A stretch of 64,000 nucleotides of DNA from Ruegeria pomeroyi (GTDB taxonomy: Bacteria; Pseudomonadota; Alphaproteobacteria; Rhodobacterales; Rhodobacteraceae), in NCBI RefSeq assembly GCF_021405525.1, contig NZ_JAGQAG010000001.1:2170001-2234000 (forward strand), in the 5' to 3' direction. How positions within the stretch are numbered: the first letter of the stretch is position 1; the number at the start of each line of letters is the position of its first letter. Under the pieces are notes generated by a model, which was not told where the DNA came from, did not search any database, and saw nothing but the letters and a program-made list of their open reading frames with translations. Below, one piece after another: positions 54,961 through 63,570 of the stretch. A program made the position numbers and the translations under genes.

Positions 54961-55598
54961 GACAGGTCCTCGAATTCGCTTTGCAGCTTGCGCACATGTT
55001 CCTGCAGCGCCGGTTGCTGGATGCGGCGCATCCGCTCGGCGCTGACGATGGTTTTCAGCCGGTCCTCGGTGGCGTCCAGATCGTCGTTGATCAGGACGTA
55101 ATCGTAATAGCCCCAATGGCTGATCTCGTCCCAGCTTTTCAGCATCCGGCGCGAGATCACCTCGGCGCTGTCCTGGCCCCGGCTTTCCAGCCTGCGGCGC
55201 AACTCCTTGATCGACGGTGGCAGGATGAAGATCGACAGCGCATGTTTACCCAGGTCCGAGTTGCGGATCTGGATCTCGCCCTGCCAGTCGACGTCGAACA
55301 GAACGTCCTGCCCGGCCTCGATCGTGTCGCGCACGGGGCCTGCGGGTGAGCCATAGAAATTGCCGAACACATGGGCATGTTCCAACATCTCGCCGCGCCG
55401 CACCTGTCCCTTGAACTGCTCTTCGCTCAGAAAGAAATACTCGCGGCCATGTTCCTCGCCCGGTCGGGGCGCGCGGGTGGTGGCCGAGACCGAGAATTTC
55501 AGGCCGGGATCCCAGGCCATCAACCGGCGTGCGAGCGTGGATTTTCCCGCGCCCGAGGGGGAGGAGAGAATGATCAAGAGGCCACGGCGGTCTGTCAT
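54957..55598 (-). CDS. gmk: Guanylate kinase
   Basis: Phosphorylates GMP to GDP with ATP. The 213-residue protein has the P-loop [16 protein letters not shown] near residue 12, the GMP-binding [21 protein letters not shown] (in part) near 38-58, and [15 protein letters not shown] near residue 95. Length is standard. It follows yicC (18-nt gap), as in many bacteria (yicC-gmk). Confidence 0.96.
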   Translation of the reverse strand: MTDRRGLLIILSSPSGAGKSTLARRLMAWDPGLKFSVSATTRAPRPGEEHGREYFFLSEEQFKGQVRRGEMLEHAHVFGNFYGSPAGPVRDTIEAGQDVLFDVDWQGEIQIRNSDLGKHALSIFILPPSIKELRRRLESRGQDSAEVISRRMLKSWDEISHWGYYDYVLINDDLDATEDRLKTIVSAERMRRIQQPALQEHVRKLQSEFEDLS

Positions 55599-55616
55599 CT
55601 GTCTTGCTTCCTGTCT

Positions 55617-56507
55617 TTATTCCACATTCTGCACCTGCTCGCGCATCTGGTCGATCACCGCCTTCAGCTCCAACCCTACCCCGGTCAGATCAGCGTTTTG
55701 TGACTTTGAACAGAGTGTGTTCGCCTCTCGATTGAATTCCTGCATCAGGAAATCCAGCTTGCGGCCCACCGCGCCGCCTTTGGCCAGCAGGTCGCGGGCG
55801 GCCTTGATATGGGCGTGCAGGCGGTCCAGTTCCTCGGTCACGTCGGCCTTGACGGCGAGCAGGGCCAGTTCCTGCGCCACCCGGTCGGGATCGGCGCCGT
55901 CGCTGTTGCCCAGCACACGGGCCAGATTGGCGCGCAGGGTTTCGGCCACCAGCGGTTTGCGCGCCTCGGCCAGATCCGCCGCCTGCGCGGTCAGTTCCGC
56001 GACGCGGGTCAGGTTGTTTTGCAGAATTTCCGCCAGCGCCTTGCCTTCGGTCTCGCGCATTTGCAGGAATGCGGCGATCAGCGGACCCAGTTCGGCCTTC
56101 AGCCGTTTCACCAGCGGGGCCGGATCGTCGCCGCCGCCACCGGCCTCCAGCACACCGCGCAGCGCCAGCAGATCGGCCGCGCGCGAGGGCGCCAGCGTCA
56201 TGCCACGCGCCATCGCCTGATCCTCGACCTCGGCCAGCGCCTCCAGCACCGCCGCCAGCGCCGCGGGGTTCAGAGACAGCGCCGCGCCCTCCTCGCCCCG
56301 GCTCAGCCGCAGGCTGAGCGTCACGCTGCCGCGCGTCAGCGCCTTGCCCAGATCGGCGCGGATCGCGGTCTCCAGACCTTCGAGCCATTCGGGCACACGC
56401 AGGCGCAGATCCAGCCCCTTGGCGTTCACGCTGCGCAGCTCCCAGCTCCAGCTGAACGGCGCCAATTCGCCGCGCGCCGAGGCGAAACCGGTCATGGATC
56501 TGATCAT
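55617..56507 (-). CDS. YicC/YloC family endoribonuclease
   Basis: A 296-residue protein with the YicC N-terminal domain (MIRSMTGFASARGE and WELRSVNAKGLDLRLRVPEWL) and the C-terminal DUF1732 block (VTEELDRLHAHIKAARDLL, then GGAVGRKLDFLMQEFNREANTLCSKS). YicC-type proteins cut RNA, for example sRNA targets in E. coli. The ATG at 56507 gives the canonical N-terminus; a longer frame upstream does not match the family. Precedes gmk on the same strand. Confidence 0.92.
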   Translation of the reverse strand: MIRSMTGFASARGELAPFSWSWELRSVNAKGLDLRLRVPEWLEGLETAIRADLGKALTRGSVTLSLRLSRGEEGAALSLNPAALAAVLEALAEVEDQAMARGMTLAPSRAADLLALRGVLEAGGGGDDPAPLVKRLKAELGPLIAAFLQMRETEGKALAEILQNNLTRVAELTAQAADLAEARKPLVAETLRANLARVLGNSDGADPDRVAQELALLAVKADVTEELDRLHAHIKAARDLLAKGGAVGRKLDFLMQEFNREANTLCSKSQNADLTGVGLELKAVIDQMREQVQNVE

Positions 56508-56614
56508 CGCTGCCCTCTCTGGTGGGTCCGGTCCAGCCGGAAATGCCCCCGCACCTAATGCCAAGCCCGCCCCTTGAGCAAGACCCGGCCGGATTTTCGT
56601 CAAGTTTTACCCGG

Positions 56615-56679
56615 TTAACCATTCGTTAAGAAATAGGTCCAAGATTGGGGCAACCCGTGGCAGGTTAACGTTTAGGTAA
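56615..56679 (+). promoter_or_regulatory. CtrA-type boxes upstream of the PAS-domain gene
   Basis: TTAA-N7-TTAA at 56615-56629 is an exact CtrA full site. A second site TTAA-N7-GTAA (56665-56679, 7 of 8) lies nested in a CAGGTTA/TAACCTG dyad (56661-56683). Both are 70-140 nt before the gene at 56755. Confidence 0.6.
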
Positions 56680-56754
56680 CCTGTCTTAAGCTCAGCCCTT
56701 GCCCTGCAGGACGCGAGCCAAGGCAGGAGAACGACGAGCAACAGGGTAACGGTG

Positions 56755-57447
56755 ATGAAGGCTTTTTTTGGTAGCAGATCCCGGCCGGGTACCGGGGACA
56801 GCGCGGGGAATGTGATCTCGATGGACCGGTTTCGCAGCGGACGTACCGTGTCGCCGCTTCGGCAGGCCGAAGCCTATTGGGCGGCCCTGCGCGACGGTGA
56901 CGGGGTGCCGAAACGCTCGGACATCGACCCGCGCGGGCTGGAAAACATCCTGGAATACACGTTCATCCTGGAACGGATTGCACCCGGCATCGCCCGGTTC
57001 CGCCTGGCCGGCAGCCATCTGAGCGAGATGGCCGGGATGGAGGTGCGCGGCATGCCGCTGACCGCGTTTTTCACCGCCGGTGCCCGGTCCGAGATCGGCG
57101 CCACGCTGGAACATGTCTTCGACACGCCGGCCATCGCCGAAATGACGCTTAACGCGGAACGGCGGTTCACCGCTCCTCGGGTCGAGGCGCGGATGATCCT
57201 CTTGCCGCTGCAAAGCGATTTCGGCGATGTCAGCCGGGCCTTGGGTATCATGATCTCGGATGGGCCGCTGGGCACTGGTGGGCGCCGCTTCGAGATCGCC
57301 GGATCGACCCTGCGCGACCTTCCTGCGGCAGCGGACACGGCAAAGGAACAGGTCTCTGGGCCTGCTGAAACTGTGGGGTTTGCCGAACCACGCACGGGAT
57401 TTGCGGGCGGCAAGCCGCAGTTGCGCCTGGTTCTGCCCGAGGATTGA
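56755..57447 (+). CDS. PAS-domain protein (PAS_5/PF07310-type)
   Basis: A 230-residue protein with a PAS-like domain (about residues 35-165): QAEAYWAALRDGDGVPKRSD, then LENILEYTFILERIAPGIAR and GMPLTAFFTAG. This is the PAS_5 family common in Rhodobacteraceae and other alphaproteobacteria, usually without an attached output domain; its function is not established. No signal peptide or membrane helix. The upstream region holds an exact CtrA box, so it may be part of the CtrA regulon together with the ChpT pathway. The start may be the ATG at 56755 or the GTG one codon earlier. Confidence 0.8.
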   Translation: MKAFFGSRSRPGTGDSAGNVISMDRFRSGRTVSPLRQAEAYWAALRDGDGVPKRSDIDPRGLENILEYTFILERIAPGIARFRLAGSHLSEMAGMEVRGMPLTAFFTAGARSEIGATLEHVFDTPAIAEMTLNAERRFTAPRVEARMILLPLQSDFGDVSRALGIMISDGPLGTGGRRFEIAGSTLRDLPAAADTAKEQVSGPAETVGFAEPRTGFAGGKPQLRLVLPED

Positions 57448-57474
57448 AGGAAAAACTCGGGGTCACAACGGAAA

Positions 57475-57499
57475 TGGCCCGGGACAATGTCCCGGGCCA
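57475..57499. terminator. Convergent terminator between the PAS and DAHP synthase genes
   Basis: An 11-bp perfect stem (57475-57485 with 57489-57499) around an AAT loop. On the plus strand it is followed by CTTTGTC, on the minus strand by TTT. Confidence 0.8.
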
Positions 57500-57523
57500 C
57501 TTTGTCTAAAGTCTGATACTGCT

Positions 57524-58894
57524 TCAGCTCGCGGCGCGGCGGCGCTGATCGGCGCGCAGCCGGGTCAGTTCCTCGGCCACGAGAAAGGCCAGTTCCAGCG
57601 ACTGGCTGGCGTTCAGGCGCGGATCGCAGGCGGTGTGATAACGGGCGCTCAGATCCTCGTCGGTTACGGCCCTAACACCTCCAGTGCATTCGGTTACGTC
57701 CTTCCCGGTCATTTCGAAATGTACGCCACCGGGCACGGTACCTTCTGTCTGATGCACAGCAAAGAAGTCACGTACCTCGCGCAGCACGGATTCGAATGGG
57801 CGAGTCTTGTAGCCCGAGGCTGATTTAATCGTGTTGCCATGCATCGGGTCGCAAACCCAGGTCACCTTGGCGCCTTCTTCACGCACCGCCTGAACGAGGC
57901 GCGGCAGGTGATCTGCGACCTTGCCCGCGCCAAAGCGCGCGATCAGGGTCAGCCGGCCCTCTTCGTTCTCGGGGTTCAGCTTGGCCATCAGCACCTTGAG
58001 ATCCTCGGCGGTGGTGGTCGGCCCGCATTTCAAGCCGATCGGGTTCAGCACGCCGCGGCAGAATTCCACATGCGCGCCGTCCGGCTGCCGGGTCCGGTCG
58101 CCGATCCAGATCATGTGGCCCGAGCCCGCCAGCCAGTTGCCCGAAGTCGAATCGAGCCGCGTCAGCGCCTCTTCGTATTCCAGCAGCAGCCCCTCGTGGC
58201 TGGTGTAAAACTCGACCGTCGAGAACTGATGCGTGGTATCGGCGGTGATGCCCGCCGCGCCCATGAAGTCTATCGTGTCCTGGATGCGGTCGGCGATCTC
58301 GGAGTATTTCTGCACATCCTGTTCGTCGGTAAAGCCCAGCGTCCAGGAATGCACCCGGTTCATGTCGGCGAAACCGCCGGTCGAAAAGGCGCGCAACAGG
58401 TTCAGCGTCGCCGCCGCCTGGGTATAGGCCTGCAGCATCTTCTGCGGGTTGGGGATACGCGCCTCGGGGGTAAAGGCCAGCTCGTTGATGATATCACCGC
58501 GATAGCTGGGCAGTTCCACGCCATCGACCACCTCGGTCGGCGCGCTGCGCGGCTTGGCGAACTGACCCGCCATGCGTCCCACCTTGACCACCGGCACCTT
58601 GGCGCCGAAGGTCAGCACCATCGCCATTTGCAGCATCACCTTGAACGTGTCGCGGATGCCGTCAGCGCTGAATTGCTCGAAGCTCTCGGCGCAATCGCCG
58701 CCCTGCAGCAGAAAGGCCTCGCCGCGCCCGGCTGCGCCCAGATGCCGTTTCAGCCGCCGCGCCTCGCCGGCAAAGACCAAGGGCGGATACTGGGAAAGCT
58801 GCGCCTCGACACGGGCCAGTTCGGCCTGATCGGTATAATCGGGCATCTGGACCCGCGGTTTCGCGCGCCAGGTCGATTTTTGCCACTCGCTCAT
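57524..58894 (-). CDS. Class II 3-deoxy-7-phosphoheptulonate synthase
   Basis: Condenses phosphoenolpyruvate and erythrose 4-phosphate, the first step of the shikimate pathway. The 456-residue protein is of the plant/actinobacterial class II type: [15 protein letters not shown] near residue 40, [10 protein letters not shown] near 66, [12 protein letters not shown] near 105, [18 protein letters not shown] near 220, [12 protein letters not shown] near 345, and ECTGG near 410. The ATG at 58894 was preferred to one nine codons upstream. Pairs functionally with the AroQ enzyme elsewhere in the window but is not linked to it. Confidence 0.95.
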   Translation of the reverse strand: MSEWQKSTWRAKPRVQMPDYTDQAELARVEAQLSQYPPLVFAGEARRLKRHLGAAGRGEAFLLQGGDCAESFEQFSADGIRDTFKVMLQMAMVLTFGAKVPVVKVGRMAGQFAKPRSAPTEVVDGVELPSYRGDIINELAFTPEARIPNPQKMLQAYTQAAATLNLLRAFSTGGFADMNRVHSWTLGFTDEQDVQKYSEIADRIQDTIDFMGAAGITADTTHQFSTVEFYTSHEGLLLEYEEALTRLDSTSGNWLAGSGHMIWIGDRTRQPDGAHVEFCRGVLNPIGLKCGPTTTAEDLKVLMAKLNPENEEGRLTLIARFGAGKVADHLPRLVQAVREEGAKVTWVCDPMHGNTIKSASGYKTRPFESVLREVRDFFAVHQTEGTVPGGVHFEMTGKDVTECTGGVRAVTDEDLSARYHTACDPRLNASQSLELAFLVAEELTRLRADQRRRAAS

Positions 58895-59065
58895 CGCTCT
58901 CATCTCCGCAAGGATATTCACAGGGGGCCTCTATACAAAATGACCCGGGCAGAGACCATATCAGATTTGCGCCTCTTGACGTCGCAAACAAGCTCTGAGC
59001 AATGTGAATGACAACCCAGCGCAGACGCCCCCGACGTAGCGTCACATAAGCCAAGGAACGCGCGC

Positions 59066-60070
59066 ATGAAAGAGCAACGCCAAGTTGTCAGAGTGGATAC
59101 CGGCCAGAAGAAGCCGCAGAGGTTTGTCTTTGTCCTGCTCGACCAGTTCACGATGTTGTGTTTCGCCTGTGCTGTTGAGGCGTTGCGCATCGCCAACCGG
59201 ATGGCGGGACAGCAGCTGTATGAATGGTCCGTCGTGGGCGAAGGCGGTGCCTCGGCCACCTGTTCCAACGGCACGGTGTTCAAGCTCGACGGCGATCTGG
59301 ACGAGTTGCGGCGCGAGGATGTGGTGCTGGTCTGCGGTGGCATCGACGTGCAAAAGGCCACCACGAAAAAGGTGGTCAGCTGGCTCCGGCGCGAGGCGCG
59401 GCGCGGTCCGGTGATCGGCGGGCTCTGCACCGCCGGCTACACCCTGGCCAAGGCCGGTCTGCTGGACGGCAAGCGCGCCACCATTCACTGGGAAAACCAG
59501 GACAGTTTCATCGAGGAATTCGAAGAGGTCACGCTGACCAAGTCGGTTTTTGTCATCGACGGGCCGCGCATCACCACGGCGGGGGGCACCGCCTCGATCG
59601 ACCTGATGCTGAAACTCATCGCCAATGCCCATGGTGAGGAACTGGCCAACGCGGTGGCCGATCAGCTGATCTATTCCTCGATCCGTACCGACCAGGACAC
59701 CCAGCGCCTGTCGACCCCCACCCGCATCGGCGTGCGCCACCCAAAGTTGAGCCAGGTCATCCAGATGATGGAGCGCAATATCGAAGAGCCGATCTCGCCT
59801 GCGCTGCTGGCCAAGGATGTGGGCATGTCCACCCGCCAGCTGGAACGGCTGTTCCGCCGCTATCTCAGCCGCAGCCCCAAGCGCTATTACATGGAACTCA
59901 GGCTGCAAAAGGCGCGCAACCTGTTGATGCAGACGGATATGAGCGTGATCAACGTGGCACTGGCCTGCGGCTTTGCCTCGCCCAGCCATTTCTCGAAATG
60001 CTACCGCGCGCATTACAACACCACGCCCTATCGCGAACGCGGCGCGCAAAGCGCGCGGCTGTCGGTCTAG
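59066..60070 (+). CDS. GlxA family transcriptional regulator (DJ-1/PfpI plus AraC domains)
   Basis: A 334-residue regulator with an N-terminal class I glutamine-amidotransferase-like (DJ-1/PfpI) domain (about residues 15-200; cysteine in VIGGLCTAGYTLAKAGLL near residue 120) and a C-terminal AraC helix-turn-helix pair (about 225-325: LLAKDVGMSTRQLERLFRRY; VALACGFASPSHFSKCYRAH). It resembles GbdR/CdhR-type activators of glycine betaine and carnitine catabolism, suggesting a quaternary amine ligand, although no such pathway gene is adjacent. Divergent from DAHP synthase. Confidence 0.87.
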   Translation: MKEQRQVVRVDTGQKKPQRFVFVLLDQFTMLCFACAVEALRIANRMAGQQLYEWSVVGEGGASATCSNGTVFKLDGDLDELRREDVVLVCGGIDVQKATTKKVVSWLRREARRGPVIGGLCTAGYTLAKAGLLDGKRATIHWENQDSFIEEFEEVTLTKSVFVIDGPRITTAGGTASIDLMLKLIANAHGEELANAVADQLIYSSIRTDQDTQRLSTPTRIGVRHPKLSQVIQMMERNIEEPISPALLAKDVGMSTRQLERLFRRYLSRSPKRYYMELRLQKARNLLMQTDMSVINVALACGFASPSHFSKCYRAHYNTTPYRERGAQSARLSV

Positions 60071-60177
60071 CATCACGCGCCGCTTGTGTCGCCACTGCCA
60101 GCCAGAGGTTTGTGTTTTCGACACCAGGGCGCGTTCGCGCCAAATGAAAGACACTCGAAAGAAGCGGCGAGCAGGGA

Positions 60178-61290
60178 CTAACCCCCCGGCGCCACGCGAT
60201 AAACCGCGCCCCGGCCTTCGGAGATGAACCAGATCGTGCCGTCGGGCGCCTCGACGATGTCGCGGACGCGCTCGGTCTCGGGGCCCTCGATCCGCTCGGC
60301 TTCGCGCAGGGGGCTGCCGGTCAGCCTGACAATATGGTCGAATTTCAGCGACCCGACAAAGATGTCACCGGCCCAATCCGGCCAGAGCGCGCCGGAATAG
60401 ACCAGCAGGCCAGACGGGGCGATTGACGGATCCCAATGGAATTGCGGCTGTTCCATCCCCGCCTTGTGGGTGCCTTCACCGATCTTGGCCCCTGAATAGT
60501 GGCGGCCATAAGAGATCACCGGCCAGCCGTAATTGGCACCGGGCCGGATCAGGTTCACCTCGTCACCGCCGCGCGCTCCATGTTCCGAGGTCCAGAGCCG
60601 CCCTTGTGCGTCCAGCCCCGCGCCTTGCGGGTTGCGATGGCCCAACGACCAGATCTCGGGCCGGATACCGCTTTGTCCCTCAAAGGGATTGTCGGCGGGA
60701 ATGCTGCCGTCGGGATTGATGCGGATGACCGATCCCTGCGGGTTGGTCGGATCCTGCGCGCTGGCGTCGTCGCCGCGATCGCCCAGGGTGACGAACAGCG
60801 TACCATCCGGCGCCTCGACGACCCGGCTACCGAAATGGCGGCCGCCCTGCCCGCCCGGTGGAACCTGATAGATCTGGCGAAGGCCGGTCAGGCGGCGGTT
60901 GTCCTCGGACAGCCGCGCGATCGCCACCGCCGTTCCGGCACCGCCCCCCGACTGCGGCTGCGCATAGGTGAGGAAAAGCCGCCGGTTGCGGGCAAAATCG
61001 CGGGCAAGGGTGACATCCAGCAAACCGCCCTGCCCCGCGACCCGCACCCGAGGCAGGCCGGCAACCTCACTCTTGCGGTCCTGTGCGACATGCACCAACA
61101 CACCGTCCCGCTCGGTGACAAGAAATCCGCCGTCAGGCAGCGGTGCCACCGCCCAGGGCGAATCCAGCCCCTCTGCCATGGCTTCGATCCTGAGCGGCCC
61201 CGCCCGCGAGGACAGTTCGGCCCTGGCCTGCCCCGAGGCAAGCAGGCTCGCGATCGTCAGAATCACGCTGCCAAGTTGTACGATTGTCAT
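60178..61290 (-). CDS. PQQ-dependent sugar dehydrogenase family protein (Gdh/YliI-like), exported
   Basis: A 370-residue beta-propeller with an N-terminal signal peptide (about residues 1-24, ending ARA). Family motifs are PWAVAPLPDGGFLVTERDG near residue 45, VRVAGQGGLLDVTLARDF near 80-97, GDRGDDASAQDPTNPQG near 170, and HRNPQGAGLDAQGRLWTSEH (in part) near 218. YliI-type aldose dehydrogenases use PQQ in the periplasm to oxidise sugars; PQQ synthesis genes are not in the window. Divergent from the ABC transporter operon. Confidence 0.85.
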   Translation of the reverse strand: MTIVQLGSVILTIASLLASGQARAELSSRAGPLRIEAMAEGLDSPWAVAPLPDGGFLVTERDGVLVHVAQDRKSEVAGLPRVRVAGQGGLLDVTLARDFARNRRLFLTYAQPQSGGGAGTAVAIARLSEDNRRLTGLRQIYQVPPGGQGGRHFGSRVVEAPDGTLFVTLGDRGDDASAQDPTNPQGSVIRINPDGSIPADNPFEGQSGIRPEIWSLGHRNPQGAGLDAQGRLWTSEHGARGGDEVNLIRPGANYGWPVISYGRHYSGAKIGEGTHKAGMEQPQFHWDPSIAPSGLLVYSGALWPDWAGDIFVGSLKFDHIVRLTGSPLREAERIEGPETERVRDIVEAPDGTIWFISEGRGAVYRVAPGG

Positions 61291-61449
61291 GCCGTTTCCT
61301 CCCGTCCGCCCAGTCTCAATTCAAGACCAGGGCAAGCAAAACATCCATGATTTCCGGCACCAAACCACTTTTTCGTTAGGACTTTTCTTTTGGTGACAGC
61401 TTGCCTAGGGTTTCGTCAGAACGATTACGTTCCAACAAGGGAGTAACAC

Positions 61450-62643
61450 ATGAAAAAGCTTCTCACGGCCACTGCGGCCTCTGCCCTGATGGCAAGCGCG
61501 GCCTTTGCCGGTGGTCATGCCAAAGAGGTGAAGATCGGCGTGATTCTGGGCTTTACCGGCCCGATCGAATCGCTGACCCCCTCGATGGCCGATGGCGCCG
61601 AACTGGCGATGAAGGAAGTCACCGATTCGGGCCTGCTGCTGGATGGGGCCACCGTGACCTCGGTCCGCGCCGACTCGACCTGCGTCGATGCCGCCGCCGC
61701 CACCGCTGCCGCCGAACGTCTGGTGACCTCGGACAAGGTCGACGGCATCATGGGCGCCGACTGTTCGGGCGTGACCGGGGCGATCCTGTCCAACGTTGCC
61801 GTGCCGAACGGCGTCGTGATGATTTCGCCCTCGGCCACCTCGCCCGCGCTGTCGACCGCCGAAGACAACGGCCTGTTCTTCCGCACCGCGCCCTCGGATG
61901 CCCGCCAGGGTGTCGTGATGACCGAAGTGCTGATGGAAGAAGGCATCAAGGAAGTCGCGCTGACCTATACCAACAACGACTATGGCAAGGGTCTGGCCGA
62001 CAGCTTCCAGGCCGCATTCGAGGCGGCGGGTGGCACCGTGACCATCTCGGCCGCGCATGAGGACGGCAAGGCCGACTATTCGGCCGAAGTGGGCGCACTG
62101 GCGGCTGCTGGCGGCGACCGTCTGGTGGTTGCCGGTTACGTTGATCAGGGCGGTTCGGGCATCGTGCGCTCGGCCATCGACTCGGGCGCGTTCGACACCT
62201 TCCACTTCCCCGACGGCATGATCGGCGCCAAGCTCGAAGAGAATTTCGGCGACGAGATCGAAGGGTCGAGCGGCCAGCACCCCGGCACCGACAGCCCGGG
62301 CGTGGCCAAGTTCTCGGAAATGGTGGGCGGCGCGTTCGATTCCACCTCGCCCTTTACCCCGGAGTCCTATGACGCGGCGGCCCTGATCATGCTGGCCATG
62401 CAGGCGGCCAACTCCAAGGACTCGAGCGACTACAAGGGCAAGATCATGGATGTGGCCAACGCACCGGGCGAGAAGATCTATCCCGGCGAACTGGCCAAGG
62501 CGCTTCAGATCATCAAGGACGGCGGCGAGGTCGACTATGTCGGCGCCACCGCGGTCGAGCTGATCGGACCCGGCGAAAGCGCCGGCAACTACCGCCAGAT
62601 CACCATCGAAGGCGGCAAGATCACCACGGCCAAGTACCGTTGA
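61450..62643 (+). CDS. ABC transporter substrate-binding protein (branched-chain amino acid type)
   Basis: Periplasmic binding protein of the LivJ family, 397 residues, with a signal peptide (about residues 1-22, cleavage before GGHAKE). The mature part begins VKIGVILGFTGPIESLTPSM, typical of LivJ-type receptors, and continues with ADCSGVTGAILSNVAVPNGV near residue 98-118 and TYTNNDYGKGLADSFQAAF near 173-192. It is the first gene of an ABC operon with two LivG/LivF-type ATPases. The ligand may be a branched amino acid, amide, urea or another small compound. Confidence 0.87.
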   Translation: MKKLLTATAASALMASAAFAGGHAKEVKIGVILGFTGPIESLTPSMADGAELAMKEVTDSGLLLDGATVTSVRADSTCVDAAAATAAAERLVTSDKVDGIMGADCSGVTGAILSNVAVPNGVVMISPSATSPALSTAEDNGLFFRTAPSDARQGVVMTEVLMEEGIKEVALTYTNNDYGKGLADSFQAAFEAAGGTVTISAAHEDGKADYSAEVGALAAAGGDRLVVAGYVDQGGSGIVRSAIDSGAFDTFHFPDGMIGAKLEENFGDEIEGSSGQHPGTDSPGVAKFSEMVGGAFDSTSPFTPESYDAAALIMLAMQAANSKDSSDYKGKIMDVANAPGEKIYPGELAKALQIIKDGGEVDYVGATAVELIGPGESAGNYRQITIEGGKITTAKYR

Positions 62644-62667
62644 TCGCCCCGCGATGAGATGACACTG

Positions 62668-62696
62668 AACAGCCCGGGCCTTGTGTCCGGGCTGTT
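62668..62696 (+). terminator. Hairpin after the binding-protein gene (attenuator or leaky terminator)
   Basis: AACAGCCCGG (62668-62677) pairs with CCGGGCTGTT (62687-62696). Placed between the binding-protein and ATPase genes, it probably limits downstream expression. Confidence 0.65.
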
Positions 62697-62781
62697 TCAA
62701 TGACAAAAGGCCGCACCTCTTTTCGGGGGATGAGGCAACAACCAACAAGGCCGCAGAAAACAAGCGGCCCCGGGGGAACAC

Positions 62782-63570
62782 ATGATCGTCGTCGAAGACG
62801 TGCACAAGCACTTCGGCGGATTCCATGCCGTCGATGGTGCGACGCTGGAAATCGCCAAGGGCTCTGTCACCGGTCTGATCGGACCGAACGGAGCCGGCAA
62901 GACCACCCTGTTCAACGTGATCGCCGGCGTCCTGCCGCCAACCAGCGGCAAGGTCACCATGGATGGCGAGGATATCACCGGCCTGCCGCCGCACGAGCTG
63001 TTCCACAAAGGCCTGCTCAGGACCTTTCAGATCGCGCATGAATTCAGCTCGATGACCTGCCGCGAGAACCTGATGATGGTGCCGGGCGGCCAGTCGGGCG
63101 AGACGCTGTGGAACACCTGGTTCGGGCGCAAGCGGATTGCGGACGAGGAACGCGCCCTGCGTGCCAAGGCCGACGAGGTGCTGGAGTTCCTGACCATCGA
63201 ACATCTGGCCGACCACAAGGCGGGCCAGGTCTCGGGCGGGCAGAAAAAGCTGCTGGAACTGGGCCGCACCATGATGGTGGACGCCAAGATCGTGTTCCTG
63301 GACGAGGTCGGCGCCGGGGTGAACCGGACCCTGCTGATGACCATCGCCGACACCATTCTGCGGCTGAACAAGGAACGCGGTTATACCTTTGTCGTGATCG
63401 AGCATGACATGGATTTCATCGGCAAGATCTGTGATCCCGTCATCTGCATGGCCGAGGGCAAGGTTCTGGCTCAAGGCACTCTGGACGAGATCAAGGCCAA
63501 TGAACAGGTGATCGAGGCCTATCTGGGCACCGGCCTGAAGAACAAGGCACAGCTGGAGGCGGACGCATGA
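62782..63570 (+). CDS. ABC transporter ATP-binding protein (LivG-type)
   Basis: ATPase of a branched-chain amino-acid-type importer, 262 residues. It has Walker A IGPNGAGKTTLFN near residue 35, the signature QVSGGQKKLLELGR near residue 153, and Walker B IVFLDEVGAGVN near 173. The signature has lost its usual leading Leu-Ser pair (QVSGGQ), a mild variation. The stop overlaps the next ATPase gene by 4 nt (ATGA). Confidence 0.9.
   Translation: MIVVEDVHKHFGGFHAVDGATLEIAKGSVTGLIGPNGAGKTTLFNVIAGVLPPTSGKVTMDGEDITGLPPHELFHKGLLRTFQIAHEFSSMTCRENLMMVPGGQSGETLWNTWFGRKRIADEERALRAKADEVLEFLTIEHLADHKAGQVSGGQKKLLELGRTMMVDAKIVFLDEVGAGVNRTLLMTIADTILRLNKERGYTFVVIEHDMDFIGKICDPVICMAEGKVLAQGTLDEIKANEQVIEAYLGTGLKNKAQLEADA

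Noticed and set aside
61405-63474. Minus-strand frame of 689 codons over the ABC operon
   Set aside because: It spans two plus-strand genes and their gap, with His/Arg-rich composition.
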